DNA of 64,000 bases. It comes from Algoriphagus resistens (GTDB lineage Bacteria > Bacteroidota > Bacteroidia > Cytophagales > Cyclobacteriaceae). The position numbers were made by a program, and so were the translations under genes. Below the pieces are notes generated by a model. That model was not told where the DNA came from and made no database searches. It saw only the letters and a list, made by a program, of their open reading frames with translations. Shown piece by piece: positions 7,919 through 16,368 of the stretch. Within the stretch, counting starts at the first letter, position 1; every line of letters begins with the position of its first letter. The stretch covers positions 62,001-126,000 of the forward strand of contig NZ_LMXN01000008.1 of assembly GCF_001442615.1 (NCBI RefSeq). Direction: 5' to 3'.

Positions 7919-10738
7919 TTATCTACTTAAATACAGATTTCTCTCTGCGTAGATTTTCAGGAAATAATCATCCATCAGATCATCGATAAAATAAATCGCT
8001 TCACCGGTAGATTTCATTTCAGGCCCCAGTTCTTTGTTTACTTTCGGGAATTTGTGGAAAGAGAAAACAGGTTCCTTGATAGCATAACCTTTCTTATAAG
8101 GTTTGAATTCAAAATCAGTCACTTTTTTCTCTCCCAACATCACCTTTACGGCGTAATTGACATAAGGTTCTCTGTAAGCCTTGCAAATAAATGGCACCGT
8201 ACGGGAGGCTCTTGGATTTGCTTCGATGATATAGACTTTGTCATTTTTGATTGCAAACTGGATATTAATCAAACCTACAGTTCTTAGCGCCAAGGCAATT
8301 TTCTCAGTATAGGTTTCGATCTGCCGAATCACCAAATCTCCCAAATTATAGGGAGGAAGCACTGCGTAAGAATCACCTGAGTGGATCCCCGCTGGCTCGA
8401 TATGCTGCATAATCCCAATGATGTAGACATTCTCCCCATCACAGATCGCATCGGCTTCAGCCTCAATAGCCCCCTCAAGAAAGTGATCCAGCAAAATCTC
8501 GTTGTTGGGAATATCCCGCAACACATCCACGACATGCTGCTCTAGCTCCTTCTCGTTGATCACGATCTTCATCCCCTGTCCGCCCAATACATAGCTCGGA
8601 CGTACCAGAAGTGGAAAACCGATAGTCTTGCAAAGCTCCAGTGCTTCGTCAGTGCTATGAATTGTACCAAATTCTGGATAAGGAACATCCAGATCTTTCA
8701 AAAGAGAAGAGAATCTTCCTCTATCTTCAGCTAGATCCAGAGCTTCAAAGCTGGTTCCTATAATTTTGATTCCATATTTCTCCAGTTTCTCGGCAAGCTT
8801 CAATGCCGTCTGGCCACCTAGCTGAACAATCACCCCCTCTGGCTGCTCGTGAAGGATAATCTCGTAGATATGCTCCCAGAATACAGGCTCAAAGTACAGC
8901 TTATCTGCAATATCAAAATCCGTAGAAACCGTCTCAGGATTACAGTTGATCATGATCGTCTCGTAGCCACATTCTTTGGCGGCCAGGACTCCGTGTACAC
9001 AGGAATAATCAAACTCGATCCCTTGTCCGACGCGGTTTGGACCGGAACCCAAGACCACGACTTTCTTACGGTCTGATTTCACGGATTCGTTCTCAGAACC
9101 AAATGAAGAATAATAATAAGGGGTTTTGGCTTCAAATTCAGCCGCACAGGTATCTACCAATTTATACACCCGTTTGATCCCCATTTCCTTGTAGCGTTTA
9201 TCGAAAACTTCGCTTTCCAGGCAATCCAACAAATGTGCAATCTGACGGTCCGCATAGCCTTTGCGCTTAGCCAGATCCATCAGTTCCTGAGGGATAGTAT
9301 CAAGTTTATATTTACCAATTTCCTTTTCCAGATGGATCAACTCTTCGATCTGCTTCAAAAACCACTTATCAATCTTAGTCAAATCCTGAATCGTGCGGAA
9401 AGAAATCCCAAGTTTGAAGGCATCATAGATATGGAAAAGCCTATTCCAGCTAGGATTGGCAAGCGAATACAGAATCTCATCCTGGTTACGAAGTTCTTTG
9501 CCATCGGCACCCAAGCCATTTCTTTTGATTTCCAAGGACTGACAGGCCTTCTGGAGTGCCTCCTGAAAGTTTCTGCCTATCCCCATCACTTCACCTACAG
9601 ACTTCATAGATAAGCCAAGTCTTCTGTCCGCTCCTTTGAATTTATCAAAGTTCCAACGAGGAACTTTCACAATGACATAATCAATGGTAGGTTCAAAAAA
9701 TGCTGAAGTTGTTCCAGTGATTGAGTTTTTCAACTCATCCAGATTATATCCTATAGCCAGTTTAGCTGCTACTTTCGCAATCGGATATCCTGTGGCTTTA
9801 GATGCCAGGGCAGAAGAACGGGAAACACGCGGATTGATCTCAATACCGATGATTTCTGAATTATCAGGACTTACCGAGAACTGCACATTACAGCCACCTG
9901 CAAAGTTCCCGATACTGTTCATCATCGTGATGGCATAATTCCTCATGCGCTGATACGTGGTGTCAGGCAAGGTCATCGCCGGTGCTACAGTGATAGAATC
10001 ACCGGTATGCACACCCATAGGATCAAAGTTCTCTATGGAACAGATCACGATCATGTTACCGATATTATCCCTCATTACTTCCAGCTCGTATTCCTTCCAG
10101 CCCAAAATACTCTGCTCGATCAAGACTTCGTGAACCGGGGAAGCCTGAAGGCCTGCGGAAAGGGCCTTCTCAAATTCTTCGGCAGTTTCTACAAAGGCTC
10201 CACCTGCGCCACCTAGTGTATATGAGGCTCTGATGATAAGCGGGAACCCGATTTCCTGGGCAATTTCTTTCCCCTGAAGAAAAGAAGTGGCCGTAGCACC
10301 TTTACATACGCCAACACCGATTTTTTCCATGAGTGCTTTGAATTTCTCACGATTTTCGGCTGTGTCAATTGCATCAATATCCACACCGATCATTTTCACA
10401 TCGTACTTAGCCCAGACACCGCCTTTTTCACAGTCAATGGCAAGATTCAGGGCGGTTTGCCCACCCATGGTAGGAAGAACTGCATCGATGTCCGGATGAT
10501 CTTTAAGGATTTTTACAATGGATTTCTTTTCCAAAGGAAGCAAATAGACATTGTCGGCCGTGACAGGATCAGTCATAATAGTCGCCGGATTCGAGTTGAT
10601 CAGCGTGACCGTGATCCCTTCTTCGCGAAGAGATCGGGAGGCTTGAGAACCTGCGTAGTCAAATTCGCAAGCTTGACCAATGACGATGGGACCTGAACCA
10701 ATGATGAGAACGTGCTTTATACTGCTATCTTTAGGCAT
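7919..10738 (-). CDS. carB: Carbamoyl-phosphate synthase large subunit without the MGS domain
   Basis: CarB makes carbamoyl phosphate from ammonia (supplied by CarA), bicarbonate and two ATP, for pyrimidine and arginine synthesis. The 939-residue protein has both homologous ATP-grasp halves: the first starts IGSGPIVIGQACEFDYAG, the second LGSGPNRVGQGIEFDYS near residue 560, separated by the oligomerisation region. It stops at about the point where the ~130-residue methylglyoxal-synthase-like allosteric domain begins in E. coli CarB (1073 residues). The end is clean, with a gene right after it, so this is not a frameshift. Loss of UMP/ornithine control through that domain is inferred. carA is not in the window. 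Confidence 0.95.
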   Translation of the reverse strand: MPKDSSIKHVLIIGSGPIVIGQACEFDYAGSQASRSLREEGITVTLINSNPATIMTDPVTADNVYLLPLEKKSIVKILKDHPDIDAVLPTMGGQTALNLAIDCEKGGVWAKYDVKMIGVDIDAIDTAENREKFKALMEKIGVGVCKGATATSFLQGKEIAQEIGFPLIIRASYTLGGAGGAFVETAEEFEKALSAGLQASPVHEVLIEQSILGWKEYELEVMRDNIGNMIVICSIENFDPMGVHTGDSITVAPAMTLPDTTYQRMRNYAITMMNSIGNFAGGCNVQFSVSPDNSEIIGIEINPRVSRSSALASKATGYPIAKVAAKLAIGYNLDELKNSITGTTSAFFEPTIDYVIVKVPRWNFDKFKGADRRLGLSMKSVGEVMGIGRNFQEALQKACQSLEIKRNGLGADGKELRNQDEILYSLANPSWNRLFHIYDAFKLGISFRTIQDLTKIDKWFLKQIEELIHLEKEIGKYKLDTIPQELMDLAKRKGYADRQIAHLLDCLESEVFDKRYKEMGIKRVYKLVDTCAAEFEAKTPYYYSSFGSENESVKSDRKKVVVLGSGPNRVGQGIEFDYSCVHGVLAAKECGYETIMINCNPETVSTDFDIADKLYFEPVFWEHIYEIILHEQPEGVIVQLGGQTALKLAEKLEKYGIKIIGTSFEALDLAEDRGRFSSLLKDLDVPYPEFGTIHSTDEALELCKTIGFPLLVRPSYVLGGQGMKIVINEKELEQHVVDVLRDIPNNEILLDHFLEGAIEAEADAICDGENVYIIGIMQHIEPAGIHSGDSYAVLPPYNLGDLVIRQIETYTEKIALALRTVGLINIQFAIKNDKVYIIEANPRASRTVPFICKAYREPYVNYAVKVMLGEKKVTDFEFKPYKKGYAIKEPVFSFHKFPKVNKELGPEMKSTGEAIYFIDDLMDDYFLKIYAERNLYLSR

Positions 10739-10786
10739 TAGAGAGGGGAGATTGAAGAGAAAGTTTTACTTAAGTCCAAATTGGGG

Positions 10787-10794
10787 CAAAATTA
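10787..10794 (-). promoter_or_regulatory. -7 promoter box upstream of carB
   Basis: On the minus strand this reads TAATTTTG, a perfect TAnnTTTG box, 48 bases before the carB ATG. A TTG at the right -33 spacing was not found. Confidence 0.4.
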
Positions 10795-10914
10795 GAAAAA
10801 TATTCTGAAGGGGCACGGTAAAACCCAAAGAAATCAAAAACCACCTTTGAACCCTAGGCAAATTTCCTTCAGAATTATTTCGTTTTTGGCAAAGAATTGA
10901 ATTTATTGGTAAAC

Positions 10915-11409
10915 CTATAAATGGCTTTTATAAAACGGAGGGTACATCCCATCCATCGGAACGTGGATGGGATGTAAGCAACAATCGCTGAGGAAAGTTA
11001 ACCTTGAAAGAATGTGATTACGAATGGTATCAGGTGATGCCCCACCTACTGAACAAACGAAGTAACCATCTGACCATAGGATTGACTGATACCAATATTG
11101 CCTGCGAAGTGTAGTGTGATGGAGTTGTCGGATTTGGGATGTAGCTCGTTGTTTTGGCCTACGGACAATTTTGGCAATAGACCGACGTGGGATGTAACGG
11201 ATTAAACAATGTACATGATCGTCATCAGTTTCCATCACTTCAATATCAAAATCAGATTTGGAAGCGATGGATAAGAAGATTGCCTTACTATCATTAGTTA
11301 ACTGACCTACAAGCATTGGCTTTCGGAAGATAATGTTTAGAACGGTTTGTACTGATGCCGTTTGTTTTGGTGGACCTATTAGTGAGGTTTTTTGTGAATG
11401 TTCCCCCAT
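10915..11409 (-). pseudogene. tnpA: Degenerate IS200/IS605 Y1 transposase TnpA
   Basis: TnpA of this family moves single-stranded DNA with an HUH motif and one catalytic tyrosine. The frame keeps the HUH histidines (DDDHVHCL, about residue 65) and the ILWSDGYFV segment. Near the C-terminus, where the family has the catalytic helix with NYI or KYI, this copy reads NHI: the tyrosine codon is now CAC. Just after it the frame slips: in another frame FQG followed by TAA (10998-11000) matches the usual family end, while this frame runs on through the left-end hairpin. The N-terminal part before RKPML also looks shortened. The protein is very probably inactive. Confidence 0.7.
10943..10976. repeat. 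Left-end subterminal hairpin of the IS605-type element
   Basis: A perfect 12-bp stem (10943-10954 with 10965-10976) closes a 10-base loop. In IS200/IS605 elements the Y1 transposase recognises such a hairpin in single-stranded DNA at the element end. Confidence 0.8.
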
Positions 11410-11432
11410 TTCGATGGGAACATTTACAAAAA
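11389..11432. promoter_or_regulatory. Hairpin enclosing the tnpA start codon
   Basis: A 17-bp stem (11389-11405 with 11416-11432, one mismatch that is a wobble pair in RNA) closes a 10-base loop holding the tnpA ATG (plus 11407-11409). IS200 is known to hold tnpA translation down through mRNA structure around its start; this hairpin would fit that role. It also lies between the divergent tnpA and tnpB genes. Confidence 0.6.
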
Positions 11433-11470
11433 GCGCAGGGGTCAGTATAAACTATACTATATTAGCACAG

Positions 11471-12682
11471 GTGAAAACAATATACCGTACATTTCAATTT
11501 GAATTACAGCCAACGCAGGAACAAAAAGTGTTGTTGGATAAGCATTTCGGATGTATAAGGTACGTTTTTAACCACTTTTTAAACGAAAGAAAAGAGCAAT
11601 ATCAGGCAGGCAATAAATCTGATAATTATTACGCACAAGCTGCGGCACTTACCGAATTAAAGAAACAGGAGGAAACCAGCTGGCTTAAAGAAGTGAATAG
11701 CCAATCATTGCAATTTGCTTTAAGGTGTTTGGATACTGCCTATGTAAACTTCTTTAGGGGCAATGCTAAATTTCCACGGTTTAAGTCAAGGAAAAAGAAA
11801 AACACATTTACAGTCCCGCAATTTGCCAAACTTAGAGATGGAAGGTTTTACGCCCCTAAGTTTAAAGAAGGTATTAAGGTGACTGTCCATCGTGAAGTAA
11901 AAGGCGAAATTGGTAAATGCATTTTAAGCAAGACACCAACAGGTAAATACTTTGTATCAATTCTATCCGAAGAACAATACCAGCCCAAAGAAAAAACAGG
12001 TGCAGTTTGTGGGATAGATTTAGGATTAAAAGATTTTGCTGTTACTTCTGATGGAATTAGATTTAAAAACAATAAATACACAAAACACTATGAAAGAAAA
12101 TTAGCGAAAGCACAAGAACATCTTTCCCGTAAAACAAAGGGCAGTAATTCGTTTGAAAAACAAAGACGGAAAACTGCTTTAATTCACGGGAAGATAACCA
12201 ATTCACGAATGGATAACTTACATCAGGTGTCACATAAATTGGTATCGGATTTCGATCTAATTGCACTGGAAGATTTGGATGTAAAAGGAATGGTTAAGAA
12301 CCCTAAACTTGCCAAACATATTTCTGATGCCAGTTGGGGGACTTTTGTTAGGTTTCTTGAATACAAAGCCGATTGGAATGACAGGCAAATTGTAAAAATC
12401 AATCGTTGGTATCCCTCAAGTAAGACCTGTTGTGAATGTGGTTGGATCAACCAGGACTTAAATCTTTCGATAAGAGAATGGACTTGCAAAAACGGACACG
12501 TTCTTGACCGTGATCTGAACGCTGCAAAAAATATTCTAAAAGAAGGGTTAAAAATATATGGGCAGGGACTGTCCATTACAAGGGTGGAGCGGAAATCAGA
12601 CTTTGGCAACAAAGCACACGCTATGAAACCCGAAGCCCATCCCATCGCCTTTGGCGTGGGTGGGCAGTTCACTATTGCCTAA
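11471..12682 (+). CDS. tnpB: TnpB, IS605-type RNA-guided endonuclease
   Basis: TnpB is the compact ancestor of Cas12: a RuvC nuclease guided by an RNA (omega or reRNA) made from the element's right end. The 403-residue product starts at GTG 11471 (KTIYRTFQFELQPT, the usual N-terminus); the frame is open further upstream but lacks homology there. The RuvC residues are present: D in GIDLGLKDF (~183), E in ALEDLDVKGM (~267) and the DRDLNAAKN motif (~346-353). The zinc-binding segment CCECG...CKNGH lies just before the last motif. Length is normal and no stop or frameshift was seen, so it is probably functional even though tnpA is decayed. Confidence 0.9.
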   Translation: MKTIYRTFQFELQPTQEQKVLLDKHFGCIRYVFNHFLNERKEQYQAGNKSDNYYAQAAALTELKKQEETSWLKEVNSQSLQFALRCLDTAYVNFFRGNAKFPRFKSRKKKNTFTVPQFAKLRDGRFYAPKFKEGIKVTVHREVKGEIGKCILSKTPTGKYFVSILSEEQYQPKEKTGAVCGIDLGLKDFAVTSDGIRFKNNKYTKHYERKLAKAQEHLSRKTKGSNSFEKQRRKTALIHGKITNSRMDNLHQVSHKLVSDFDLIALEDLDVKGMVKNPKLAKHISDASWGTFVRFLEYKADWNDRQIVKINRWYPSSKTCCECGWINQDLNLSIREWTCKNGHVLDRDLNAAKNILKEGLKIYGQGLSITRVERKSDFGNKAHAMKPEAHPIAFGVGGQFTIA

Positions 12683-12690
12683 TCATTAAG
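12560..12690 (+). ncRNA. Probable TnpB guide RNA (omega RNA) scaffold region
   Basis: In characterised IS605-family elements the TnpB guide RNA scaffold comes from the 3' end of tnpB and the right end, and the guide is copied from flanking DNA. Here the last ~120 bases of tnpB plus the right-end hairpin occupy that place. The bases just after the hairpin (from about 12670) would be the guide. Extents are inferred, not seen. Confidence 0.4.
12635..12665. repeat. Right-end subterminal hairpin of the IS605-type element
   Basis: GCCCA and CCCA and CGCC on the left arm pair with GGCG, TGGG and TGGGC on the right arm around the loop TTT, with two single-T bulges. Bulged end hairpins are typical of this family. 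It lies within the C-terminal codons of tnpB. Confidence 0.75.
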
Positions 12691-12756
12691 ATAAAAAGGA
12701 ATGCAATGTATCATTCCAATTTTTCGATAAATCCAAAATCGCAAAACATCCACTCG

Positions 12757-13752
12757 ATGAATAAAAGAATAATCACACTGGGCGAAATCATGCTCAGGCT
12801 TTCTACCCCCGGACATGAACGCTTTATAAACACACAATCCTACGAAGTCAACTATGGAGGTGCCGAAGCAAATGTTGCTGTTTCCTTAGCGAACTGGGGA
12901 TTGTCCGCTGCCCATGTAACTTCTTTCCCAGATCACGAAATCGGAAAAGCAGCTGTCAATGGGCTAAGGTTTGCTGGTGTGGACACTACCTTTATCCGTT
13001 ACAATGAAGGGAGAATGGGTGTGTATTTTGTAGAAAACGGTGCTATGCAGCGCTCATCAAAAATTATCTATGACCGCTTTGATTCGGCATTTGCCCAGGT
13101 CAATGTCGATGATTTTGATTGGGAGACAATTTTTGAAGGTGCGGATTGGTTTCACTGGACAGGTATTACACCAGCTATTTCCCAATCAGCCGCAGATCTT
13201 TGTAAAGCCGCTATACAGGCTGCCACTAAGCTTGGGGTCAAAATCAGTGCTGATATTAATTACCGTAGAAACCTTTGGCAATACGGGAAAGGCCCGATGG
13301 AGGTCATGCCTGAATTGATAGAACCCTCACACTTGATCATTGCAGGCCTCACAGACTTCGAAAACTGCATGGGCATCCAAGAGACAGACTATCTCCAAGC
13401 TTGCCAAAAAGCCCAAACCATGTGCCCCAACTTAAACTATGTTTCGACCACTCACCGGGATTCGATCAGTGCATCTGAAAACAAACTAAGCGGAGTCCTT
13501 TGGAACAGAGAAGCTATGCTCGAATCCAAAACCTATGAGATGACCCATATCGTGGATAGAATTGGAGGCGGAGATGCTTACATGGCTGGATTGATTTATG
13601 GCCTGCTAACCTCAGATGACCAAAATGCCCTGGACTTTGCGGTGGCTGCTTCGGTGTTAAAACACTCTATTCCGGGAGACGCAAACTTTGTTTCTGTAGA
13701 CGAGATAAACCAGCTGGTGGAAGGAAAAAATGTAGGTAAACTTTTACGTTAA
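12757..13752 (+). CDS. kdgK: 2-keto-3-deoxygluconate kinase (PfkB family)
   Basis: KdgK phosphorylates 2-keto-3-deoxygluconate to KDPG in hexuronate catabolism. From ATG 12757 the protein has 331 residues and begins NKRIITLGEIMLRLS; the frame is open 17 codons further upstream, but that segment lacks family sequence and starts next to the IS605 right end. PfkB features: the N-terminal GGAEANVAVSLANWG segment and the C-terminal catalytic motif GGGDAYMAGLIYG. It is followed eight bases later by eda, whose enzyme uses its product, so the pair forms an operon. The IS605-type insertion upstream may have separated it from its original promoter. Confidence 0.88.
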   Translation: MNKRIITLGEIMLRLSTPGHERFINTQSYEVNYGGAEANVAVSLANWGLSAAHVTSFPDHEIGKAAVNGLRFAGVDTTFIRYNEGRMGVYFVENGAMQRSSKIIYDRFDSAFAQVNVDDFDWETIFEGADWFHWTGITPAISQSAADLCKAAIQAATKLGVKISADINYRRNLWQYGKGPMEVMPELIEPSHLIIAGLTDFENCMGIQETDYLQACQKAQTMCPNLNYVSTTHRDSISASENKLSGVLWNREAMLESKTYEMTHIVDRIGGGDAYMAGLIYGLLTSDDQNALDFAVAASVLKHSIPGDANFVSVDEINQLVEGKNVGKLLR

Positions 13753-13760
13753 AAACAAGT

Positions 13761-14420
13761 ATGAGATTTTCACAAAGTGACATGTTACAAGCCATGAATG
13801 ACACAGGAATGATCCCTGTATTCAACCATGTGGATTTAAAAGTGACAAAAGATGTAGTTGACGCCTCCTACAGAGCAGGAATTCGGGTTTTTGAGTTCAC
13901 CAACAGAGCGACAAACTCTCTGGATATTTTCAAAGAGCTATATGCTCATGCTGGAAAATACCCCGATATGGTGATGGGCATTGGCACCATTTTCACCGCC
14001 GAAGATGCAAATTCCTTTATAGAAGCAGGCGCTGATTTTATCGTATCACCGGCGCTGATTCCAGAATTAGCCGTGTTTTGCAATTCAAAGGAAATTTTCT
14101 GGATCCCTGGATGTGCGACCATGTCTGAGATTTTTCAGGCTAAAAAGTTAGGGGCCACCTTGGTGAAGGCATTCCCAGGAAACGTGGTCGGGTCAACATT
14201 TGTAGCTGCCGCCAAATCCGTCTATCCTGATTTACATATTATGCCAACCGGCGGGGTGGAACCTACCCGGGAAAATCTGAAAGAATGGTTTGACGCAGGC
14301 GTCTATTGCGTGGGAATGGGATCGCAGCTTTTCAAAAAAGACTGGATCAAAAACCAGCAGTATGATCTGCTTGAGAATAAAATAACCGATACGCTACAGG
14401 TGATTAAAAGCATTCGGTAA
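13761..14420 (+). CDS. eda: KDPG aldolase (bifunctional 4-hydroxy-2-oxoglutarate aldolase)
   Basis: Eda cleaves 2-keto-3-deoxy-6-phosphogluconate to pyruvate and glyceraldehyde 3-phosphate. The 219-residue TIM-barrel protein has the Schiff-base lysine in LVKAFPGN (near residue 137), the catalytic-site segment GIRVFEFTNRA near residue 40, and the GCATMSEI and MPTGGVEPT phosphate-binding stretches. With kdgK directly upstream it completes the lower part of the glucuronate/galacturonate route. Length is normal and the start fits the conserved N-terminus. Confidence 0.92.
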   Translation: MRFSQSDMLQAMNDTGMIPVFNHVDLKVTKDVVDASYRAGIRVFEFTNRATNSLDIFKELYAHAGKYPDMVMGIGTIFTAEDANSFIEAGADFIVSPALIPELAVFCNSKEIFWIPGCATMSEIFQAKKLGATLVKAFPGNVVGSTFVAAAKSVYPDLHIMPTGGVEPTRENLKEWFDAGVYCVGMGSQLFKKDWIKNQQYDLLENKITDTLQVIKSIR

Positions 14421-14425
14421 GTGCT

Positions 14426-14463
14426 GTAAGTGGCAAGGAGTTTTCAAACAACTTACCACTTAC
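14426..14463. terminator. Possible bidirectional hairpin between eda and the acetyltransferase gene
   Basis: GTAAGTGG (14426-14433) pairs perfectly with CCACTTAC (14456-14463) around a 22-base loop, in the short gap between two convergent genes. No clean T-run adjoins it, so terminator function is uncertain. Confidence 0.3.
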
Positions 14464-14469
14464 ACCATA

Positions 14470-14976
14470 CTATTTTTCCGGATGGGTGATTAACTCATAA
14501 TACTGTTCCAACATGGGCACCCCAAAATTCATCGATTTCATTTCGCTGATCTTTTTGAAGCCCATTCTTTCGTACAGACTTACAGCAGCATCGAGCCCAG
14601 AGGTAGTATATAAATAAGCCGCATCATAATTGGATGTATTATAGAACTCCAACCACTCTTTCATCAGCCTGCTCCCAATACCTCTGCCACGGAACTCCTT
14701 AGCCAAAATAAAGTAACGCAACTGTGCTCGATTGGCAGGACGGTGCATGAGTAATACAAATCCTACCATTTCCCCCCCGCTTTCTACCACCCATACACGG
14801 TCTTTTTCCTGGTTATATGCACGGTAGAATTCCAGCAGACTTTCCATGACATAAGCTTCAAAGCCCAATCCAAAGTCATGTTCTTCTGAATAAACTTTCC
14901 CATGCAAGGCAGCTACCTGCCCAAGATCTCCTGGCTTAAGTGTATTTCTGATTAAAAATTCAGGGGGCTTTTGCAT
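14470..14976 (-). CDS. GNAT family N-acetyltransferase
   Basis: The 168-residue protein has the acetyl-CoA binding motif A of the GNAT fold, EFRGRGIGSRLMKEW (about residues 92-106), preceded by the beta strands around VWVVESGGEMVGFVLL and followed by the YTTSGLDAAVSLYERMGF segment typical of motif B. Substrate cannot be predicted. It appears monocistronic and converges with eda. Confidence 0.82.
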   Translation of the reverse strand: MQKPPEFLIRNTLKPGDLGQVAALHGKVYSEEHDFGLGFEAYVMESLLEFYRAYNQEKDRVWVVESGGEMVGFVLLMHRPANRAQLRYFILAKEFRGRGIGSRLMKEWLEFYNTSNYDAAYLYTTSGLDAAVSLYERMGFKKISEMKSMNFGVPMLEQYYELITHPEK

Positions 14977-15139
14977 GGATTCAAAATATGAAAAAATGAT
15001 GAAACCTTCTTATTTCTATAAGACAAAAAACTTCTCTCTGCAAATCTGACTTCTAAAGAAGCAAGACAACCTCGCGCTCCACGAAAACCGTTGCTGTTGA
15101 GCTTGCCGAACTACCGCATTCTGCGGTTAAGCAAAATAA

Positions 15140-15164
15140 ATAGCCGACGCAACTGGCCGGCTAT
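15140..15164 (-). terminator. Hairpin after the UPF0158-like gene
   Basis: A 7-bp stem ATAGCCG/CGGCTAT lies directly after the stop of the minus-strand gene and is followed there by TTATTTTGC. The T-run is imperfect. Confidence 0.4.
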
Positions 15165-15167
15165 CCA

Positions 15168-15605
15168 TTAATCTTCGGTGTAGTTGAAACTATCAACCTG
15201 CTCCTTGATCCAGTCATAGTATTTTTCCCTGCGGAATTCCACCCATTCGCTTTTGTATTTGGAGTCTTCGATCAAAAACTTAAATGCTGTATTTGCTTTC
15301 GGTTTGGTCAGTGAGCTCACCAAATCCTCCGCAAGATTTCTTTCTTTGACACGCTGATCAATAAAATCCTGCATCATTTGATGCTCTTGAGCAGGCTCCA
15401 TCTGGGTAAACTCGGCATAATTGTCCGGATTTTCTTCAATCTCGTCCAGTACATCTTCTTCAGCCTCAGTCAGATCATAATTATAATAATCCTCATCATC
15501 CGGCATCTGATGAATTCTTTTCTTGTCGATCTGATAGAAACAGATCATTCCTTTGAGTAATTGTGTTGAGATAAGGTCTATCTCCTTGTCAGTAAGCGAA
15601 AGCAT
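15168..15605 (-). CDS. Acidic hypothetical protein, UPF0158-like C-terminus
   Basis: The 145-residue protein is strongly acidic in the first half (DDEDYYNYDLTEAEEDVLDE) and has a C-terminal KFLIEDSKYKSEWVEFRREKYYDWIKEQV-type segment that resembles UPF0158 family proteins (short helix pattern FRxxLED...EW..F...). No membrane segment, signal peptide or catalytic motif is visible. Function is unknown. A hairpin directly after the stop supports it as a separate unit. Family assignment is from pattern only. Confidence 0.55.
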   Translation of the reverse strand: MLSLTDKEIDLISTQLLKGMICFYQIDKKRIHQMPDDEDYYNYDLTEAEEDVLDEIEENPDNYAEFTQMEPAQEHQMMQDFIDQRVKERNLAEDLVSSLTKPKANTAFKFLIEDSKYKSEWVEFRREKYYDWIKEQVDSFNYTED

Positions 15606-15699
15606 TGATGGTTTACAAAATTTTCAGAAAAATAGTGAAAGTCGAATTCTGATCAAATTCTATTTTAATTAAGCAATTGAAGCGCCAATATACTGCGTT

Positions 15700-16368
15700 T
15701 TAATCACTTGAATCAAAAATTACTGAAAGCATTTCAATATCTATTTCATGGCCTCCGGAAAAAGTAAGTTTTTTCACGGCCTTGCCTAGTTTTTCTATCA
15801 ATTCTTCCTGTGTCTCAACACTTTCTGGTGTAACAAATTCATCCCGGTCTCCCAAAACCAAAGTAATCTTCGTATACGAAAATTTCTCGCATGCATCCTC
15901 CAAAACCATGTCTTGGGCAAATCCTCCGGCCCAAAGCACCAACTTACTCACTTCACCTGCCCATCTACTTGCCCAACGTGTGGCGGTTGCCGCACCCTGA
16001 GAGAATCCCAATACATTGACTTTAGGGGTTTCCTTGTACTGCGAGCGTAAACTTTCCATCAGCAGATCCAGGTAAATATGATTATTTTGTATGGCTATTT
16101 CACGCTCATGCCGGGTCATCCAATTTGCCCCTACTCTCCCCGAAAATCCATTGAGATAACCATAATTCGTTCCTTCAGGAGCTACGATGAGTGTATCATC
16201 TGAATCAAAACCCTGAAATTTCCTGAGAAAAAATTCAGCTAATTGGCCATACCCATGCAACACAAGCCAGATTTCTTTCTCCAGGAAAGTAGGCTCATGC
16301 GAAACGGAATACTGTGCCTGATACTGAAAATTGATACTTTTCTTCAAAGCTCTAGGCGTTAAGATCAT
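15700..16368 (-). CDS. Alpha/beta hydrolase (phospholipase/carboxylesterase type)
   Basis: A serine esterase of the alpha/beta-hydrolase fold. From the ATG at 16368 it has 222 residues, with the oxyanion region VLHGYGQ near residue 37, the nucleophile elbow GFSQGAA near residue 120, the acid in LGDRDEFV and the histidine in SGGHEID near the C-terminus, so the triad is complete. An upstream in-frame ATG (16422) would overlap cdd by 70 bases; the later start overlaps it by 17 and fits the family N-terminus better. Probably co-transcribed with cdd. Substrate unknown. Confidence 0.8.
   Translation of the reverse strand: MILTPRALKKSINFQYQAQYSVSHEPTFLEKEIWLVLHGYGQLAEFFLRKFQGFDSDDTLIVAPEGTNYGYLNGFSGRVGANWMTRHEREIAIQNNHIYLDLLMESLRSQYKETPKVNVLGFSQGAATATRWASRWAGEVSKLVLWAGGFAQDMVLEDACEKFSYTKITLVLGDRDEFVTPESVETQEELIEKLGKAVKKLTFSGGHEIDIEMLSVIFDSSD

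Larger units (their letters stand above)
10943..12665. mobile_element. IS200/IS605-type element (decayed tnpA, intact tnpB)
   Basis: Two divergent genes, a Y1 HUH transposase remnant on the minus strand and tnpB on the plus strand, are bounded by imperfectly similar hairpins that both contain CATCCCATC. Coordinates given run from the left hairpin to the right hairpin; the exact cleavage sites lie a few to a few tens of bases outside and cannot be fixed without an empty site. There are no terminal inverted repeats or target duplication, as expected for this family. It sits in the gap between carB and kdgK and interrupts no recognisable gene. Confidence 0.85.

Noticed and set aside
11333-11470. 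Longer N-terminus for TnpB
   Set aside because: The added codons cross the tnpA start-codon hairpin and lack TnpB sequence; GTG 11471 matches the usual family start.
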